DNA from: Ruegeria arenilitoris
Lineage (GTDB): Bacteria; Pseudomonadota; Alphaproteobacteria; Rhodobacterales; Rhodobacteraceae
DNA length: 64,000 bases
Reading direction: 5' to 3'
Assembly: GCF_013031355.1 (NCBI RefSeq)
Contig: NZ_WPZO01000015.1
Location: forward strand, 26,348-90,347
How positions within the stretch are numbered: position 1 is the first letter of the stretch; every line of letters starts with the position of its first letter. The notes below the pieces were generated by a model that saw only the letters and a list, made by a program, of their open reading frames with translations, made no database searches and had not been told where the DNA came from. The position numbers were made by a program, and so were the translations under genes. Shown piece after piece: positions 8,058 through 16,805 of the stretch.

Positions 8058-8648
8058 ATGCCAAGACCTTCGCTGAAAGATCAAAGGTCCCAAGAGATTC
8101 TGGATGCGTACCTCACATGCGTGGCGCGGTTCGGGCTCGAAGGTGCGACACAGGAACGGATTGCCGAGGAAGCTGGCGTCAAACGCCCACTTCTACGTCA
8201 TTACCTGGGCAACAAGGATGAGATGATCACATCACTGGCCGACTATGTCATTGCCGGGTTTGCAGAATCGCTGGACGGGCTTCGTCAGGCCTTACCGAAC
8301 AGGGCAACGCCGTCTGATCTTGTAGACATGCTGTTTGCCGACGACAGCGGAACCGATCCGCGGTTGATGCTGGCATATCAGGCGCTGGTGACAGCTGTTC
8401 CGGCTCGACCGGATCTGAGGCAAGACCTGATGGACAGCCTCACGGAATTCTTTGACGTGGTCGAGGATATCCTGAAACGCGCCACCCCGGATGCGTCGGA
8501 TGCACGCATTCGTGCGGTGACACAGGGAATCTCGGCAATTTTTGTCAGCATGGATGCCCTGTCTCCATTGGAGCCGCCAGCAATTTGGCGCGCCGAATTG
8601 AAACTGGCGGCCTCCTTGCTGGCCTCGACCTTGGAGACCAAACAATGA
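8058..8648 (+). CDS. TetR-family transcriptional regulator
   Basis: This 196-residue protein has the N-terminal TetR helix-turn-helix (RFGLEGATQERIAEEAGVKR then PLLRHYLGNKDEM) and a variable helical C-terminal domain. It is the first gene of the Rieske operon: its stop overlaps the next start as ATGA. Two TTGTCA-N4-TGACAA sites lie just upstream. It probably represses the operon until the oxygenase substrate or a product binds; the ligand is not evident from sequence. Confidence 0.85.
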   Translation: MPRPSLKDQRSQEILDAYLTCVARFGLEGATQERIAEEAGVKRPLLRHYLGNKDEMITSLADYVIAGFAESLDGLRQALPNRATPSDLVDMLFADDSGTDPRLMLAYQALVTAVPARPDLRQDLMDSLTEFFDVVEDILKRATPDASDARIRAVTQGISAIFVSMDALSPLEPPAIWRAELKLAASLLASTLETKQ

Positions 8649-8908
8649 GCCACGCCAGAACAGCGAACTATATCGCTCTACCCATCCTGTTGGCAGCCAC
8701 TGCGCTGGGTCTCTACTGGGTGTGGGGATTGCTCTTTGTATGGTGGGTCGTCCCGACAATTCTGAACGGGCAGGCCTTTCTGGTCTTCGAGATCAACCGC
8801 ACAGAGGACCCGATCTTGTTTTGGGCCATCGTCGGTCTATGGGCGGTGCTTGGTCTGATGATGATCGCCGCCAGCCTTTTTCCCCAATACGCCCATCTGC
8901 TTGCCTGA
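8645..8908 (+). CDS. Small two-helix membrane protein in the Rieske operon
   Basis: This 87-residue protein starts at an ATG that overlaps the TetR stop (ATGA) and has two to three strongly hydrophobic segments: YIALPILLAATALGLYWVWG, running on into LLFVWWVVP, and ILFWAIVGLWAVLGLMMIAA. No known family was recognised. Its position ahead of a Rieske oxygenase is unusual, since these oxygenases are soluble; it might help uptake of a hydrophobic substrate or anchor the complex. This is speculation from context only. Confidence 0.6.
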   Translation: MSHARTANYIALPILLAATALGLYWVWGLLFVWWVVPTILNGQAFLVFEINRTEDPILFWAIVGLWAVLGLMMIAASLFPQYAHLLA

Positions 8909-8917
8909 GGTTTTGAG

Positions 8918-10069
8918 ATGACCAAAATGTATCACCATCTGCCGGTCGAGGCTTACACCGCACAGGACTGGTTCGATCGAGAACAACAGATGATCTTTTC
9001 GCGCACCTGGAGGTTCGCGGGGTTGATCGAGGATATCGAAGGTCCGGGGCACTATCTTTCCGTTCAGGCGGGCCTGAACAATCTGTTCATCGTGATGGGA
9101 CGCGATCACCGCCTGCGCGCCTTTCATAATATCTGCCGCCACCGGGGCACCCAACTGATCCGGGCCGTTGGCAAGACACAAAAGGCGCTCACCTGCCCCT
9201 ATCATGACTGGACATACGATTTGGAAGGCAATCTGATCTCGGTGCCCGATGAGGCATCCGAGTTTCCAAACGGTGTCGATAAGTCCTGCCTTGGCCTAAA
9301 GCCGGCCAGCGTGGATGTCTGGCGCGGCATGTTGTTCGTACATCCCGACCCGGACGCGCCAACCTTGGCGGAGTGGTTTGGGGCAGTGGACCCGCACCTC
9401 GGCCCTCACAAGCCTGAAGAACTTGTCGAATACACAGAAGGACGTAACAGCTACGAGATCAAGGCCAACTGGAAGATCGTCGTTGAGAACTACATCGATG
9501 TCTACCACCTGAGCCATCTGCATTCGAATACCCTGCATATGTATGACCACGCCAAGGCCGAATACGGATGGCAAGGGCCGCACTATCACTTTTGGGAACC
9601 CCCGGCGGCGGATTATGCAAAGAACCACGAAGCCAACATCCCGATGCCGCGCACGATCCCCGAACCGCATGTCGGGGCATGGGTTCCGATGCTGTTTCCC
9701 GGCATTGGCATCGGGGCCAGCGAGGAAAGCTGGAACCTGTTCATCATCACTCCGCTTGCCCCGGACCTGACGCGGGTCGAGAACCGCACAAAACTGGCGA
9801 ACGTATCGGACTGGACGTTTCAGAAACAACAGTGGAAAAGCTGGGGCTTCTGGAAGGATTTCGGCGGCGCAAAATACCACGGGGATGATGCCTCAGGCGA
9901 AGACGACCCGATGGCATCCGGAGATTTCACGGCCGAGGATATCTATGCCTGCGAACAACAGCAGAAGTCTTTGAAAAGCCCGTACCTTGAAATCGGTCCG
10001 GCTGGGGTTGGCGAAAGCCCGATCACACAGCACCAGAAAGCTGTTCTGGCGTTCATGCAGGACGACTGA
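8918..10069 (+). CDS. Rieske non-heme iron oxygenase, alpha subunit
   Basis: This 383-residue protein has a Rieske [2Fe-2S] domain with C73-x-H75 (CRHRGTQL) and C93-x2-H96 (CPYHDWTY), then a catalytic domain with the mononuclear iron triad D194, H197, H202 (ENYIDVYHLSHLH). Length and layout fit single-component alpha3 oxygenases such as phthalate/carnitine/betaine demethylases and aromatic hydroxylases. The matching reductase lies two genes downstream. The substrate cannot be assigned; loss of methyl groups from a quaternary amine and ring hydroxylation are both possible. GAGG precedes the ATG at 8918. Confidence 0.85.
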   Translation: MTKMYHHLPVEAYTAQDWFDREQQMIFSRTWRFAGLIEDIEGPGHYLSVQAGLNNLFIVMGRDHRLRAFHNICRHRGTQLIRAVGKTQKALTCPYHDWTYDLEGNLISVPDEASEFPNGVDKSCLGLKPASVDVWRGMLFVHPDPDAPTLAEWFGAVDPHLGPHKPEELVEYTEGRNSYEIKANWKIVVENYIDVYHLSHLHSNTLHMYDHAKAEYGWQGPHYHFWEPPAADYAKNHEANIPMPRTIPEPHVGAWVPMLFPGIGIGASEESWNLFIITPLAPDLTRVENRTKLANVSDWTFQKQQWKSWGFWKDFGGAKYHGDDASGEDDPMASGDFTAEDIYACEQQQKSLKSPYLEIGPAGVGESPITQHQKAVLAFMQDD

Positions 10070-10087
10070 GCTATGCTGAGGCTGATC

Positions 10088-10561
10088 ATGAAACCAGTAC
10101 ATGCCACCCTGATCGGTATTGCGCTTGCTTCGGGTCTGGTGCTGACGGCGCAGGCAGACGCGCCTGAGGACATCGCCGCACGCATCGTGCAAGCCAAAGA
10201 CGAACAAAGCCTGCTGGCCACATGGGACAATTGGCACCCCGACGCCACGCATCGGGTCATCCTCAAATATGGCATGGGGCAAGCGGATGACGTCTTCTCA
10301 TACCGGATCGCCGATGTCACCGATGCGGAAGATCCGGAACTCGCCAAGGCGTTGGAGGGGTACATAGAAACCACACGGTCCGTGCCTCAGGTTACTGCAC
10401 GATCCGAAGATGGCGTCCAACACGTCACCGCAGTGACCCACGTCGATTACGATTGGCAGGGATATGCTGGCAAAATGCGTCAGACCGATGAGTTTGTCTT
10501 TGAACCCTACCTGGGTGGATCGGTGATCCGGTCTTTGTCCACGACTTACGACTACCGATGA
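10088..10561 (+). CDS. Secreted NTF2-like (SnoaL-type) small protein
   Basis: This 157-residue protein begins with a signal peptide (MKPVHATLIGIALASGLVLT, then AQADAPED). The mature part reads like a cone-shaped NTF2/SnoaL fold: an N-terminal helix (AARIVQAKDEQSLLATWDNW) and C-terminal strands (VTAVTHVDYDW, TDEFVFEPY, SVIRSLSTTYDYR). The ATG at 10088 is favoured by GAGG at 10078; an ATG at 10073 is also in frame. It sits between the oxygenase and reductase genes and overlaps the latter, so it is part of the operon, but its role is unknown. A periplasmic protein inside an oxygenase operon is unusual. Confidence 0.6.
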   Translation: MKPVHATLIGIALASGLVLTAQADAPEDIAARIVQAKDEQSLLATWDNWHPDATHRVILKYGMGQADDVFSYRIADVTDAEDPELAKALEGYIETTRSVPQVTARSEDGVQHVTAVTHVDYDWQGYAGKMRQTDEFVFEPYLGGSVIRSLSTTYDYR

Positions 10562-11631
10562 TGGGTATCCCGATGCAACGTGACTTTCATCCACTAACCG
10601 TATCTGAAATCCGCACGGAGATCGGAGGCGCGGCCACCAGCGTCACCTTTGACGTCCCTCTGGCCCTGACCGATCTGTTTCAATGGACAGCCGGGCAGCA
10701 TCTAACGGTCAGGTTTCTGATCAACGGAGAGGAGCACCGGCGCAGCTACACGATCTCGAACCCGCCCGGATCCGCGCTGCGTATCACTGTCAAACGCGTG
10801 AAAGGCGGGATCGTCTCGAACTATATCGGCGACACCCTGTCGGCGGGGGATACGGTCGAAGTCATGCCCCCTTTCGGACAGTTCACTTTGAACCCCGGAG
10901 CCCTGAAACGCCGCACCCACTATTTCTTTGGTGCCGGCAGTGGCATCACGCCGTTATACGCAATGATCAACGCCGTTCTGGCAGACGAGCCTCATTCCGT
11001 AGCGCATCTGGTCTTTGGCAACACAAACGCTGACCACATCCTTTTCCAACAGGAGTTGGAGCAGATACTGGCGCAATACCCGCAGCGTTTCACTCTACGC
11101 CATGTTCTTTCCCACCCCGCCTTGCTCAGCTGGTTCAGCCCCTGGCGCACGGGGCGGTTGGACGCCGCTGCCATCGGGGCCGCAATTGGCGAAACGCCTC
11201 CGGTTGCACAGGACGCCCAATACTGGATCTGCGGCCCCGGCAGCATGAACACGGATATTCGGGCAGCGCTGCAAAATTTGGACGTTCCCGATGACCGCAT
11301 TCACATGGAGAGCTTTGGCGGGGATACCGAAGGCGACCTGAGTGTATCCGGGATCGCGGCAACGGCCCAAATTGAGCTGAATGGCGCATGGCATGACGTT
11401 CCGGTTGCTGAGGGCCAGACCCTACTCGAAGCTGCCCGATCAGCAGGATTAAACCCACCATTCAGTTGCCAGTCCGGAGTTTGCGGGGCCTGCATGGCCC
11501 ACCTGACCGAAGGCACCGTCCATATGCGGAACCGGATCGCGCTTGAAGACGATGATATCTTTAAGGGGCTCATTCTGTGCTGCCAAAGTGTTGCCACGCA
11601 AAAGAACATTGCTTTGAGGTTTGAGGACTAA
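10558..11631 (+). CDS. Ferredoxin-NAD(P) reductase with C-terminal [2Fe-2S] domain (oxygenase reductase)
   Basis: The 357-residue protein has three parts: an FAD-binding barrel (HRRSYTISNPPGS), an NAD(P)-binding domain (THYFFGAGSGITPLYAMINA, then YWICGPGSMN) and a C-terminal plant-type ferredoxin domain with C304, C309, C312 (CQSGVCGACMA) and C342. This order is that of PaaE, GbcB/CntB and similar class IB-like reductases that feed electrons to a partner oxygenase, here the Rieske protein upstream. Its start overlaps the previous stop, so the genes are translationally coupled. Confidence 0.85.
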   Translation: MMGIPMQRDFHPLTVSEIRTEIGGAATSVTFDVPLALTDLFQWTAGQHLTVRFLINGEEHRRSYTISNPPGSALRITVKRVKGGIVSNYIGDTLSAGDTVEVMPPFGQFTLNPGALKRRTHYFFGAGSGITPLYAMINAVLADEPHSVAHLVFGNTNADHILFQQELEQILAQYPQRFTLRHVLSHPALLSWFSPWRTGRLDAAAIGAAIGETPPVAQDAQYWICGPGSMNTDIRAALQNLDVPDDRIHMESFGGDTEGDLSVSGIAATAQIELNGAWHDVPVAEGQTLLEAARSAGLNPPFSCQSGVCGACMAHLTEGTVHMRNRIALEDDDIFKGLILCCQSVATQKNIALRFED

Positions 11632-11827
11632 TTTCTTTGATGGGCTTCAGCCTTCACGCCTACGAGCTTTAGAAACCAGGTCGCTTCCCAAAAGGAAGTA
11701 ACGGCGGCGGGTCTGCAGGGGCGGTTATCCCTTGAGTGCGGGGTAAGGGTGTCGCTCAAGACAGTCAGAGTTGGTTGCGGAACGGGCCTTGCGCGTCGCT
11801 CTGCGAGAAAGTGCCCCCGTTTCCCAT

Positions 11828-12565
11828 TCATAACCTGTCGCAGGTCAGGGGCGTTCGCCCCTTGCCCTCTAATATCCAACACTCTGAGCCTTCAAAAACT
11901 GCGGCCGTGAGCGGTTTACCATATCCTGCCCCGGTATCTATGTTCACACGGTTTCCGTGATGTTCAGGGGTAGTGACGTGAGTATGGCCGTGAACAACCA
12001 GCCAGGGGTGAGGATCGGGGCAATTCAGGAATTCTTCCCGTATCCAGATCAGATCGTCGGGGTCCTGACGATGCAAGGGAACCCAGGGCTGGATACCTGC
12101 ATGCACAAACAACAGGTCTTCGTGTAGATGGTAAGGCACCAGACCCACCAGAAAATCGACATGGGCCTGCGGAACAGCGGCTTTGGCCTTGGCGTGGATC
12201 TGATAGGTTCGATCCCCTTCTTTCACCTCAACGCCATAGGACTTCAGCGTTTCAACGCCTCCTATCCGGGGATGAAGCCAGTGATACCCGACCAACAGGC
12301 GGGCATCGTTGCGTGGATAGTCCTCAAGGAACATAGCGCACATCTGGTCGTGGTTGCCGCGTAGAAAGGTCCAGTTTTTGCCTTCGGACTGTCCTTTCAC
12401 CAGAAGGTCCAGAACCTCGCGACTATGGGCGCCGCGATCGGTGTAGTCACCGATAAAGACAATTTGGGCATCGGACCCGCCATCGTTTTCGATGCGTGCC
12501 AGCGCGTCTTCCAACATGTGCAACTGACCGTGGATATCGCCGATGGCATAGATAGGTTCTGGCAT
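11828..12565 (-). CDS. Calcineurin-like metallophosphoesterase (serine/threonine protein phosphatase type)
   Basis: This 245-residue protein carries the full metallophosphatase motif set: GDIHGQ (residues ~8-13), GDYTDRG (~39-45), GNHDQ (~70-74), and downstream VHGHTHV with the final metal-ligand histidines. It resembles bacterial PrpA/ApaH-like protein phosphatases. It follows the hpaI fusion gene by 13 nt and is last in the hpa operon, an unexpected place for a phosphatase; it may simply be co-transcribed. Substrate unknown. Confidence 0.8.
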   Translation of the reverse strand: MPEPIYAIGDIHGQLHMLEDALARIENDGGSDAQIVFIGDYTDRGAHSREVLDLLVKGQSEGKNWTFLRGNHDQMCAMFLEDYPRNDARLLVGYHWLHPRIGGVETLKSYGVEVKEGDRTYQIHAKAKAAVPQAHVDFLVGLVPYHLHEDLLFVHAGIQPWVPLHRQDPDDLIWIREEFLNCPDPHPWLVVHGHTHVTTPEHHGNRVNIDTGAGYGKPLTAAVFEGSECWILEGKGRTPLTCDRL

Positions 12566-12578
12566 TTTTCAGGCGCTC

Positions 12579-13634
12579 TTACTCAGACCAATCGATGCGG
12601 AACTCTTCCCGAAAAGCAAAACGCACCAGATGGGCTTCGATCACGTCTTTCCAGCGCGCCAAATCCCCCCGCGGACCGGTCGCCGCAGTTACAGTCAGGC
12701 TGCTGTCATTTGCTTCGAGGGTCACGCTGTCGCCATCCGGGAAGGCCACGCTGCCTTTCGTTTCGTCAAAGAAAACCTCAGCCTTGTGCGACCAGTGCTT
12801 GCAGAGTTGCTGCAGGTACTTACTGGCCGCAGCGGTTTCCGCGACGCCCGAGGCTGTCTGGTCCGGCAACAGGCTCAGCCCGGCTTTGGCGGCATTACGC
12901 ATCGCTGTTGCAAACAGTGTGACGTCGATATTGGTTGCCACGAATGTGGCCCCCAGATCCAGGCACTTGCGCTGCATCGCCGGATCAAGCGTCAGGATAC
13001 CTGCGGCCTTGCCCGCAGCCACGATACGGGTCAGCGCATCCAACACTGCCGCGACCACATCGGGATGACCCGCATTGCCGATATGACCCATATCGGCGGC
13101 CAGATCGGATGGGCCGATAAACACCCCGTCCACATCAGTTGCCAGAATGTCGTCCAGCGCCGCCAGACCCTTTTGGTTTTCAACCTGCACCAGCAGACAA
13201 ATCTGTTCATCCGCCGTTTTCAGATAATCCGGAATCGCCGCAAACCGCGAGGCTCGCGCCAGTGCCGAGCCCACGCCCCGCACGCCATTAGGCGGGTATT
13301 GCACCGCCCGCACCAGCTCACGCGCCTGATCGCCGCTTTCGACCATGGGCACCAGAAGGTTCTGCACCCCTGCGTCCAGATACTGCTTGATCATCCAGGT
13401 CTCGCCAATCGGCAGGCGCGCAACCGGAATGCTGCCCGATCCCTCGATCACCTGCACCTGTTCAAGGATCGAGCGCAGATCGTTCGGCGCGTGCTCACCG
13501 TCGACCAGCAGCCAGTCGAACTGCGCGGTTGCTGCAATCTCAGCCGTATAGGCGTTGGCCATCCCTATCCAGCACCCGATCTGCGGCTGTTCGGCCTTGA
13601 GAGCGGCTTTGAACGTATTCTTCGGTGCAGGCAT
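12579..13634 (-). CDS. hpaI: HpaI-type 2-oxo-acid aldolase fused to a DUF2218 domain
   Basis: Residues 1 to ~258 form a class II pyruvate aldolase of the HpcH/HpaI family, with H48 (DGEHAP), R73 (VARLPIG), E152 (VQVENQKG) and D178 (FIGPSDLAADMG) of the metal and substrate site. It should cleave 4-hydroxy-2-oxoheptanedioate into pyruvate and succinic semialdehyde, the last ring-cleavage step. Residues ~267-351 (SKYLQQLCKHWSHKAEVFFD onward, ending HLVRFAFREEFRIDW) match DUF2218, normally a free ~95-residue protein. The normal aldolase length is about 260, so this is a true fusion. It lies between hpaH and the metallophosphatase gene. Confidence 0.85.
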   Translation of the reverse strand: MPAPKNTFKAALKAEQPQIGCWIGMANAYTAEIAATAQFDWLLVDGEHAPNDLRSILEQVQVIEGSGSIPVARLPIGETWMIKQYLDAGVQNLLVPMVESGDQARELVRAVQYPPNGVRGVGSALARASRFAAIPDYLKTADEQICLLVQVENQKGLAALDDILATDVDGVFIGPSDLAADMGHIGNAGHPDVVAAVLDALTRIVAAGKAAGILTLDPAMQRKCLDLGATFVATNIDVTLFATAMRNAAKAGLSLLPDQTASGVAETAAASKYLQQLCKHWSHKAEVFFDETKGSVAFPDGDSVTLEANDSSLTVTAATGPRGDLARWKDVIEAHLVRFAFREEFRIDWSE

Positions 13635-13648
13635 TTGCGGCGCTCCTT

Positions 13649-14449
13649 TCAGGCGAAATTGATATCAACCGAGCCGAACGGCCCGAAATCGGCATGGATC
13701 TCTGTTCCCGATGGGCACTCGACCGGGCGGATAAAGCTGCCGGACAGGATGATCTGACCGGGTTCAATGCTTTGGCCGTATTGCGCCATTCGACGGGCCA
13801 GCCAGACAACGCTTTCGACCGGATCGTTCAGCACACCCGCACCCAGACCGGTTTCCTCGATCTCGCCATTACGGAAGGTCAACGCACCGACCCAGCGCAG
13901 GTCAACGGCTTCCACCGCATGACGCTCCGCCCCAAGCACGATGCCCGCATTAGCCGCATTGTCGCTGATCGTGTCGAACACCGTGCGCGCTTTGCCAGAC
14001 TCGGGGTCGACCCGCTGAATACGGGTGTCGAGGATTTCGATCGAGGGCGTGACGTAATCCGTGGCGGCAATGATATCGTCGCGGGTGACGTTTTCGCCGC
14101 CAACCGCAGATTTTATCACAAAGGCAATCTCGGCTTCGATCCGCGGCTGGATGAACCGGCCCGCCGGAACCGTTCCACCATTTTCAAAGGCCATGTCATC
14201 AAACAGGATGCCGCTGTCAGGGATGTCGATGTTCAGCGCGTATTGCATGGCTTTCGAGGTCAGTCCGATCTTCCAGCCAATCACCTTGCGCCCTTTGGCC
14301 AGTTTCTGGCGATAGATGGCGTTTTGCACCTCATAGGCGTCGTCCATCCCCATCTCGGGATGGCGCAGGGTCAGCAGACCGATCTGCTCACGCGTACGTT
14401 CAGCCTGCAGCAGATCAGCGGCGGCACGTGTATGATCCTCGGGGGTCAT
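13649..14449 (-). CDS. hpaH: 2-oxo-hept-4-ene-1,7-dioate hydratase
   Basis: This 266-residue protein is a MhpD/HpaH-type hydratase of the FAH superfamily: KVIGWKIGLTSKAMQYALNI, the RIEAEIAFV metal-binding segment, and LGAGVLNDPVESVVWLARRM. It adds water to 2-oxo-hept-4-ene-1,7-dioate to give the substrate of the HpaI aldolase encoded next. The start overlaps the stop of the preceding FAH-family gene as ATGA, which shows tight coupling within the operon. Confidence 0.88.
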   Translation of the reverse strand: MTPEDHTRAAADLLQAERTREQIGLLTLRHPEMGMDDAYEVQNAIYRQKLAKGRKVIGWKIGLTSKAMQYALNIDIPDSGILFDDMAFENGGTVPAGRFIQPRIEAEIAFVIKSAVGGENVTRDDIIAATDYVTPSIEILDTRIQRVDPESGKARTVFDTISDNAANAGIVLGAERHAVEAVDLRWVGALTFRNGEIEETGLGAGVLNDPVESVVWLARRMAQYGQSIEPGQIILSGSFIRPVECPSGTEIHADFGPFGSVDINFA

Positions 14450-15300
14450 GGCTGTTCGTCCTCAACCGTGTTGCGCAACGTGCCGATGCCTTCGACCGAG
14501 ACCTCAACCACGTCGCCCGGCGCCAGATATTTCGGAGGATCAAACCGTGCCCCTGCCCCGGTCGGCGTTCCGGTGACGATGATATCGCCCGGCTGCAGGG
14601 TCATGAAGGTCGAGATATACTCGATCTCGCGCCGGATCGGGAACATCATGCGGTTAAGAGTATCGTCCTGACGCAGCTCGCCATTCACACGGGTCTTAAT
14701 GCGGGCGTCATCCAGTTGCGCCGCATCGGTGAAGGGCACAAGCCACGGACCGATGGCACCCGAGATGTCCCAGTTCTTGCCCTGGGTGACGTTGAACTTG
14801 GCGTGGCGCACCCAGTCGCGGATCGTGCCTTCGTTACACAGGGTCAGGGCTGCAATGTGGTCATAGGCGTTCTCTTGCGAAATCCGGCGCCCAGCCTTGC
14901 CGATGACAATGGCCACTTCACCTTCGTAATCCAGCGTATGGTTTTCCGGTGGGCGGATCAGCGGGCGGTCATGACCGGTGAAACCGCTGGCAAAACGCGG
15001 GAACAGCGACATGTATTTCGGCTGCGCGCTGCCATCCTTGTATTCCGCATTGCGATCCGGAAAGTTCACCCCGACACACAGGATGCGACGCGCATCCGGC
15101 ATCACCATTTCGTAGGTAAAGTCGGTATGGGTCACCGCTTTGCCCTCTGCGGCTTTGACCAGATCGTCAAACGCCCCGGCGGCAATCACCTCGTAAAGGG
15201 TTCCGTAGTAGGGAAATTCGCTATTCAGCGCGATGGCGCCGGCATCCGTGATTGCGCCAAAAAAGGTTTCTCCATTGGCAGAGTAAGTCGCAAAGCGCAT
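14446..15300 (-). CDS. hpaG: FAH-family isomerase/decarboxylase of homoprotocatechuate pathway
   Basis: The 284-residue protein has the fumarylacetoacetate hydrolase C-terminal fold with metal ligands in LDYEGEVAIVIGKAGRRIS, the TQGKNWDISGAIGPWL segment, and the terminal VTGTPTGAGARFDPPKYLAP motif. In this operon the missing step is decarboxylation of 5-oxo-pent-3-ene-1,2,5-tricarboxylate and the linked isomerisation. E. coli HpaG carries two such domains in one chain; here there is only one, and the isomerase HpaF is separate. It overlaps gabD and hpaH by ATGA at both ends. The exact reaction is inferred from context. Confidence 0.75.
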   Translation of the reverse strand: MRFATYSANGETFFGAITDAGAIALNSEFPYYGTLYEVIAAGAFDDLVKAAEGKAVTHTDFTYEMVMPDARRILCVGVNFPDRNAEYKDGSAQPKYMSLFPRFASGFTGHDRPLIRPPENHTLDYEGEVAIVIGKAGRRISQENAYDHIAALTLCNEGTIRDWVRHAKFNVTQGKNWDISGAIGPWLVPFTDAAQLDDARIKTRVNGELRQDDTLNRMMFPIRREIEYISTFMTLQPGDIIVTGTPTGAGARFDPPKYLAPGDVVEVSVEGIGTLRNTVEDEQP

Positions 15301-16781
15301 CAGGCCTCCTCGGCGGCGTCGATGCCACCCATGCAGATGTATTTGAGTTCCATGAAGTCATCGAGCCCATAGCGTGAGCCTTCGCGCCCCAGACCCGACA
15401 TCTTGACGCCACCAAATGGAGCTTCGGCGGTTGAGATCAGGCCGGTGTTGACGCCAACCATGCCATATTCCAGCCCCTCGGACACACGCCAGACGCGGGC
15501 CAGATCCCGGGAATAGAAATACGAGGCAAGCCCGAACTCGGTATCATTGGCAGCAGCTACGACTTCGCGTTCGGCATCGAACTTGAACAAGGGCGCGACG
15601 GGGCCAAAGGTTTCCTCGGTTGCCACCGCCATGTCCGAGGTCACGCCGGTCAGGATGGTGGGTTCAAAGAAGGTGCCGCCCAGCGCGTGGGGTTTGCCAC
15701 CAAGCGTAACCTTGGCACCTTTCGAAGTCGCGTCCTCGACATGTTCGGCCACCTTGTCCACGGCGGCCTGATCAATCAGCGGGCCAAAGATAATGCCTTC
15801 GTCAAACCCGTTGCCGGTCGGCAGGGTCGCGACCTTGGCCGACAGTTTCTCCGCGAAGGCATCATAGACACCCGCCTGTACATAGATGCGGTTTGCGCAA
15901 ACGCAGGTCTGGCCATTGTTACGGAACTTGGCGATCACGGCCCCTTCGACGGCGGCATCCAGGTCGGCATCGTCGAACACGATGAACGGCGCGTTGCCGC
16001 CCAGCTCCAACCCCAGCTTCTTGATCGTCGGAGCACATTGCGCATAAAGCATCGCGCCGATCTCGGTCGATCCGGTGAAAGTCAGTTTCTGCACGATCGG
16101 GCTCGACGTCATCTCGCCGCCAATGGCGCGCGCCGAACCGGTGAGGACCGAGAACAGACCTGCAGGCAGCCCCGCGCGCTCGGCCAGAACAGCCAGCGCA
16201 ATGGCCGAGAATGGAGTTTGGCTTGCCGGTTTCAGCACCATTGAACAGCCCGCAGCAAAGGCCGGACCGGCCTTGCGGGTGATCATGGCATTGGGAAAAT
16301 TCCAAGGCGTAATCGCGGCCACAACACCGATGGGCTGTTTGACCGTGATGATCCGCTTGTCCGGCGCATGACCGGGCGTGACATCACCGTAAGCACGGCG
16401 CGCCTCTTCGGCGAACCACTCGATGAAACTGGCGCCATAAGCGATCTCACCTTTGGCCTCGGCCAGTGGCTTTCCCTGTTCGGTGGTCAAGATTGCACCC
16501 AGATCATCCTGATTTTCCATCATCAGATCATACCAACGACGCAGAATCTGACTGCGTTCTTTCGCGGTGCGTTTGACCCAATCTTTCCGGGCACGCTGCG
16601 CATCTGCAATCGCCTCCGCCGTTTCCGCAGCACCCAGATTAGGCACCTGGCCGATCAATTCACCCGTGGCCGGGTTGGTTACATCAATCGCGCTTTCAGC
16701 CTCGGTGGCATCCACCCATCTGGACCCGACCAGAGCCATTTCGGCAAGCAGGCTGGGATCGTTGAGACGCAGTTCAGTCAT
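15300..16781 (-). CDS. gabD: NAD(P)-dependent succinate-semialdehyde dehydrogenase
   Basis: This 493-residue aldehyde dehydrogenase contains the cofactor region PWNFPNAMITRKAGPAFAAG, the catalytic Glu in LELGGNAPFIVFDDADLD and the catalytic Cys in NNGQTCVCANR, the last being the doublet-type Cys motif typical of GabD. It oxidises succinic semialdehyde, the product of the HpaI aldolase, to succinate and so completes the pathway. Its stop overlaps the start of the FAH-family gene (ATGA). Confidence 0.85.
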   Translation of the reverse strand: MTELRLNDPSLLAEMALVGSRWVDATEAESAIDVTNPATGELIGQVPNLGAAETAEAIADAQRARKDWVKRTAKERSQILRRWYDLMMENQDDLGAILTTEQGKPLAEAKGEIAYGASFIEWFAEEARRAYGDVTPGHAPDKRIITVKQPIGVVAAITPWNFPNAMITRKAGPAFAAGCSMVLKPASQTPFSAIALAVLAERAGLPAGLFSVLTGSARAIGGEMTSSPIVQKLTFTGSTEIGAMLYAQCAPTIKKLGLELGGNAPFIVFDDADLDAAVEGAVIAKFRNNGQTCVCANRIYVQAGVYDAFAEKLSAKVATLPTGNGFDEGIIFGPLIDQAAVDKVAEHVEDATSKGAKVTLGGKPHALGGTFFEPTILTGVTSDMAVATEETFGPVAPLFKFDAEREVVAAANDTEFGLASYFYSRDLARVWRVSEGLEYGMVGVNTGLISTAEAPFGGVKMSGLGREGSRYGLDDFMELKYICMGGIDAAEEA

Positions 16782-16805
16782 TCGAATTTTCCTGTGTTTC
16801 CGGCC

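Noticed and set aside
8918..10069. Assignment of the Rieske protein as a glycine betaine or carnitine oxygenase
   Set aside because: The metal motifs are general to the superfamily and the DxxH(x4)H form does not settle the substrate.
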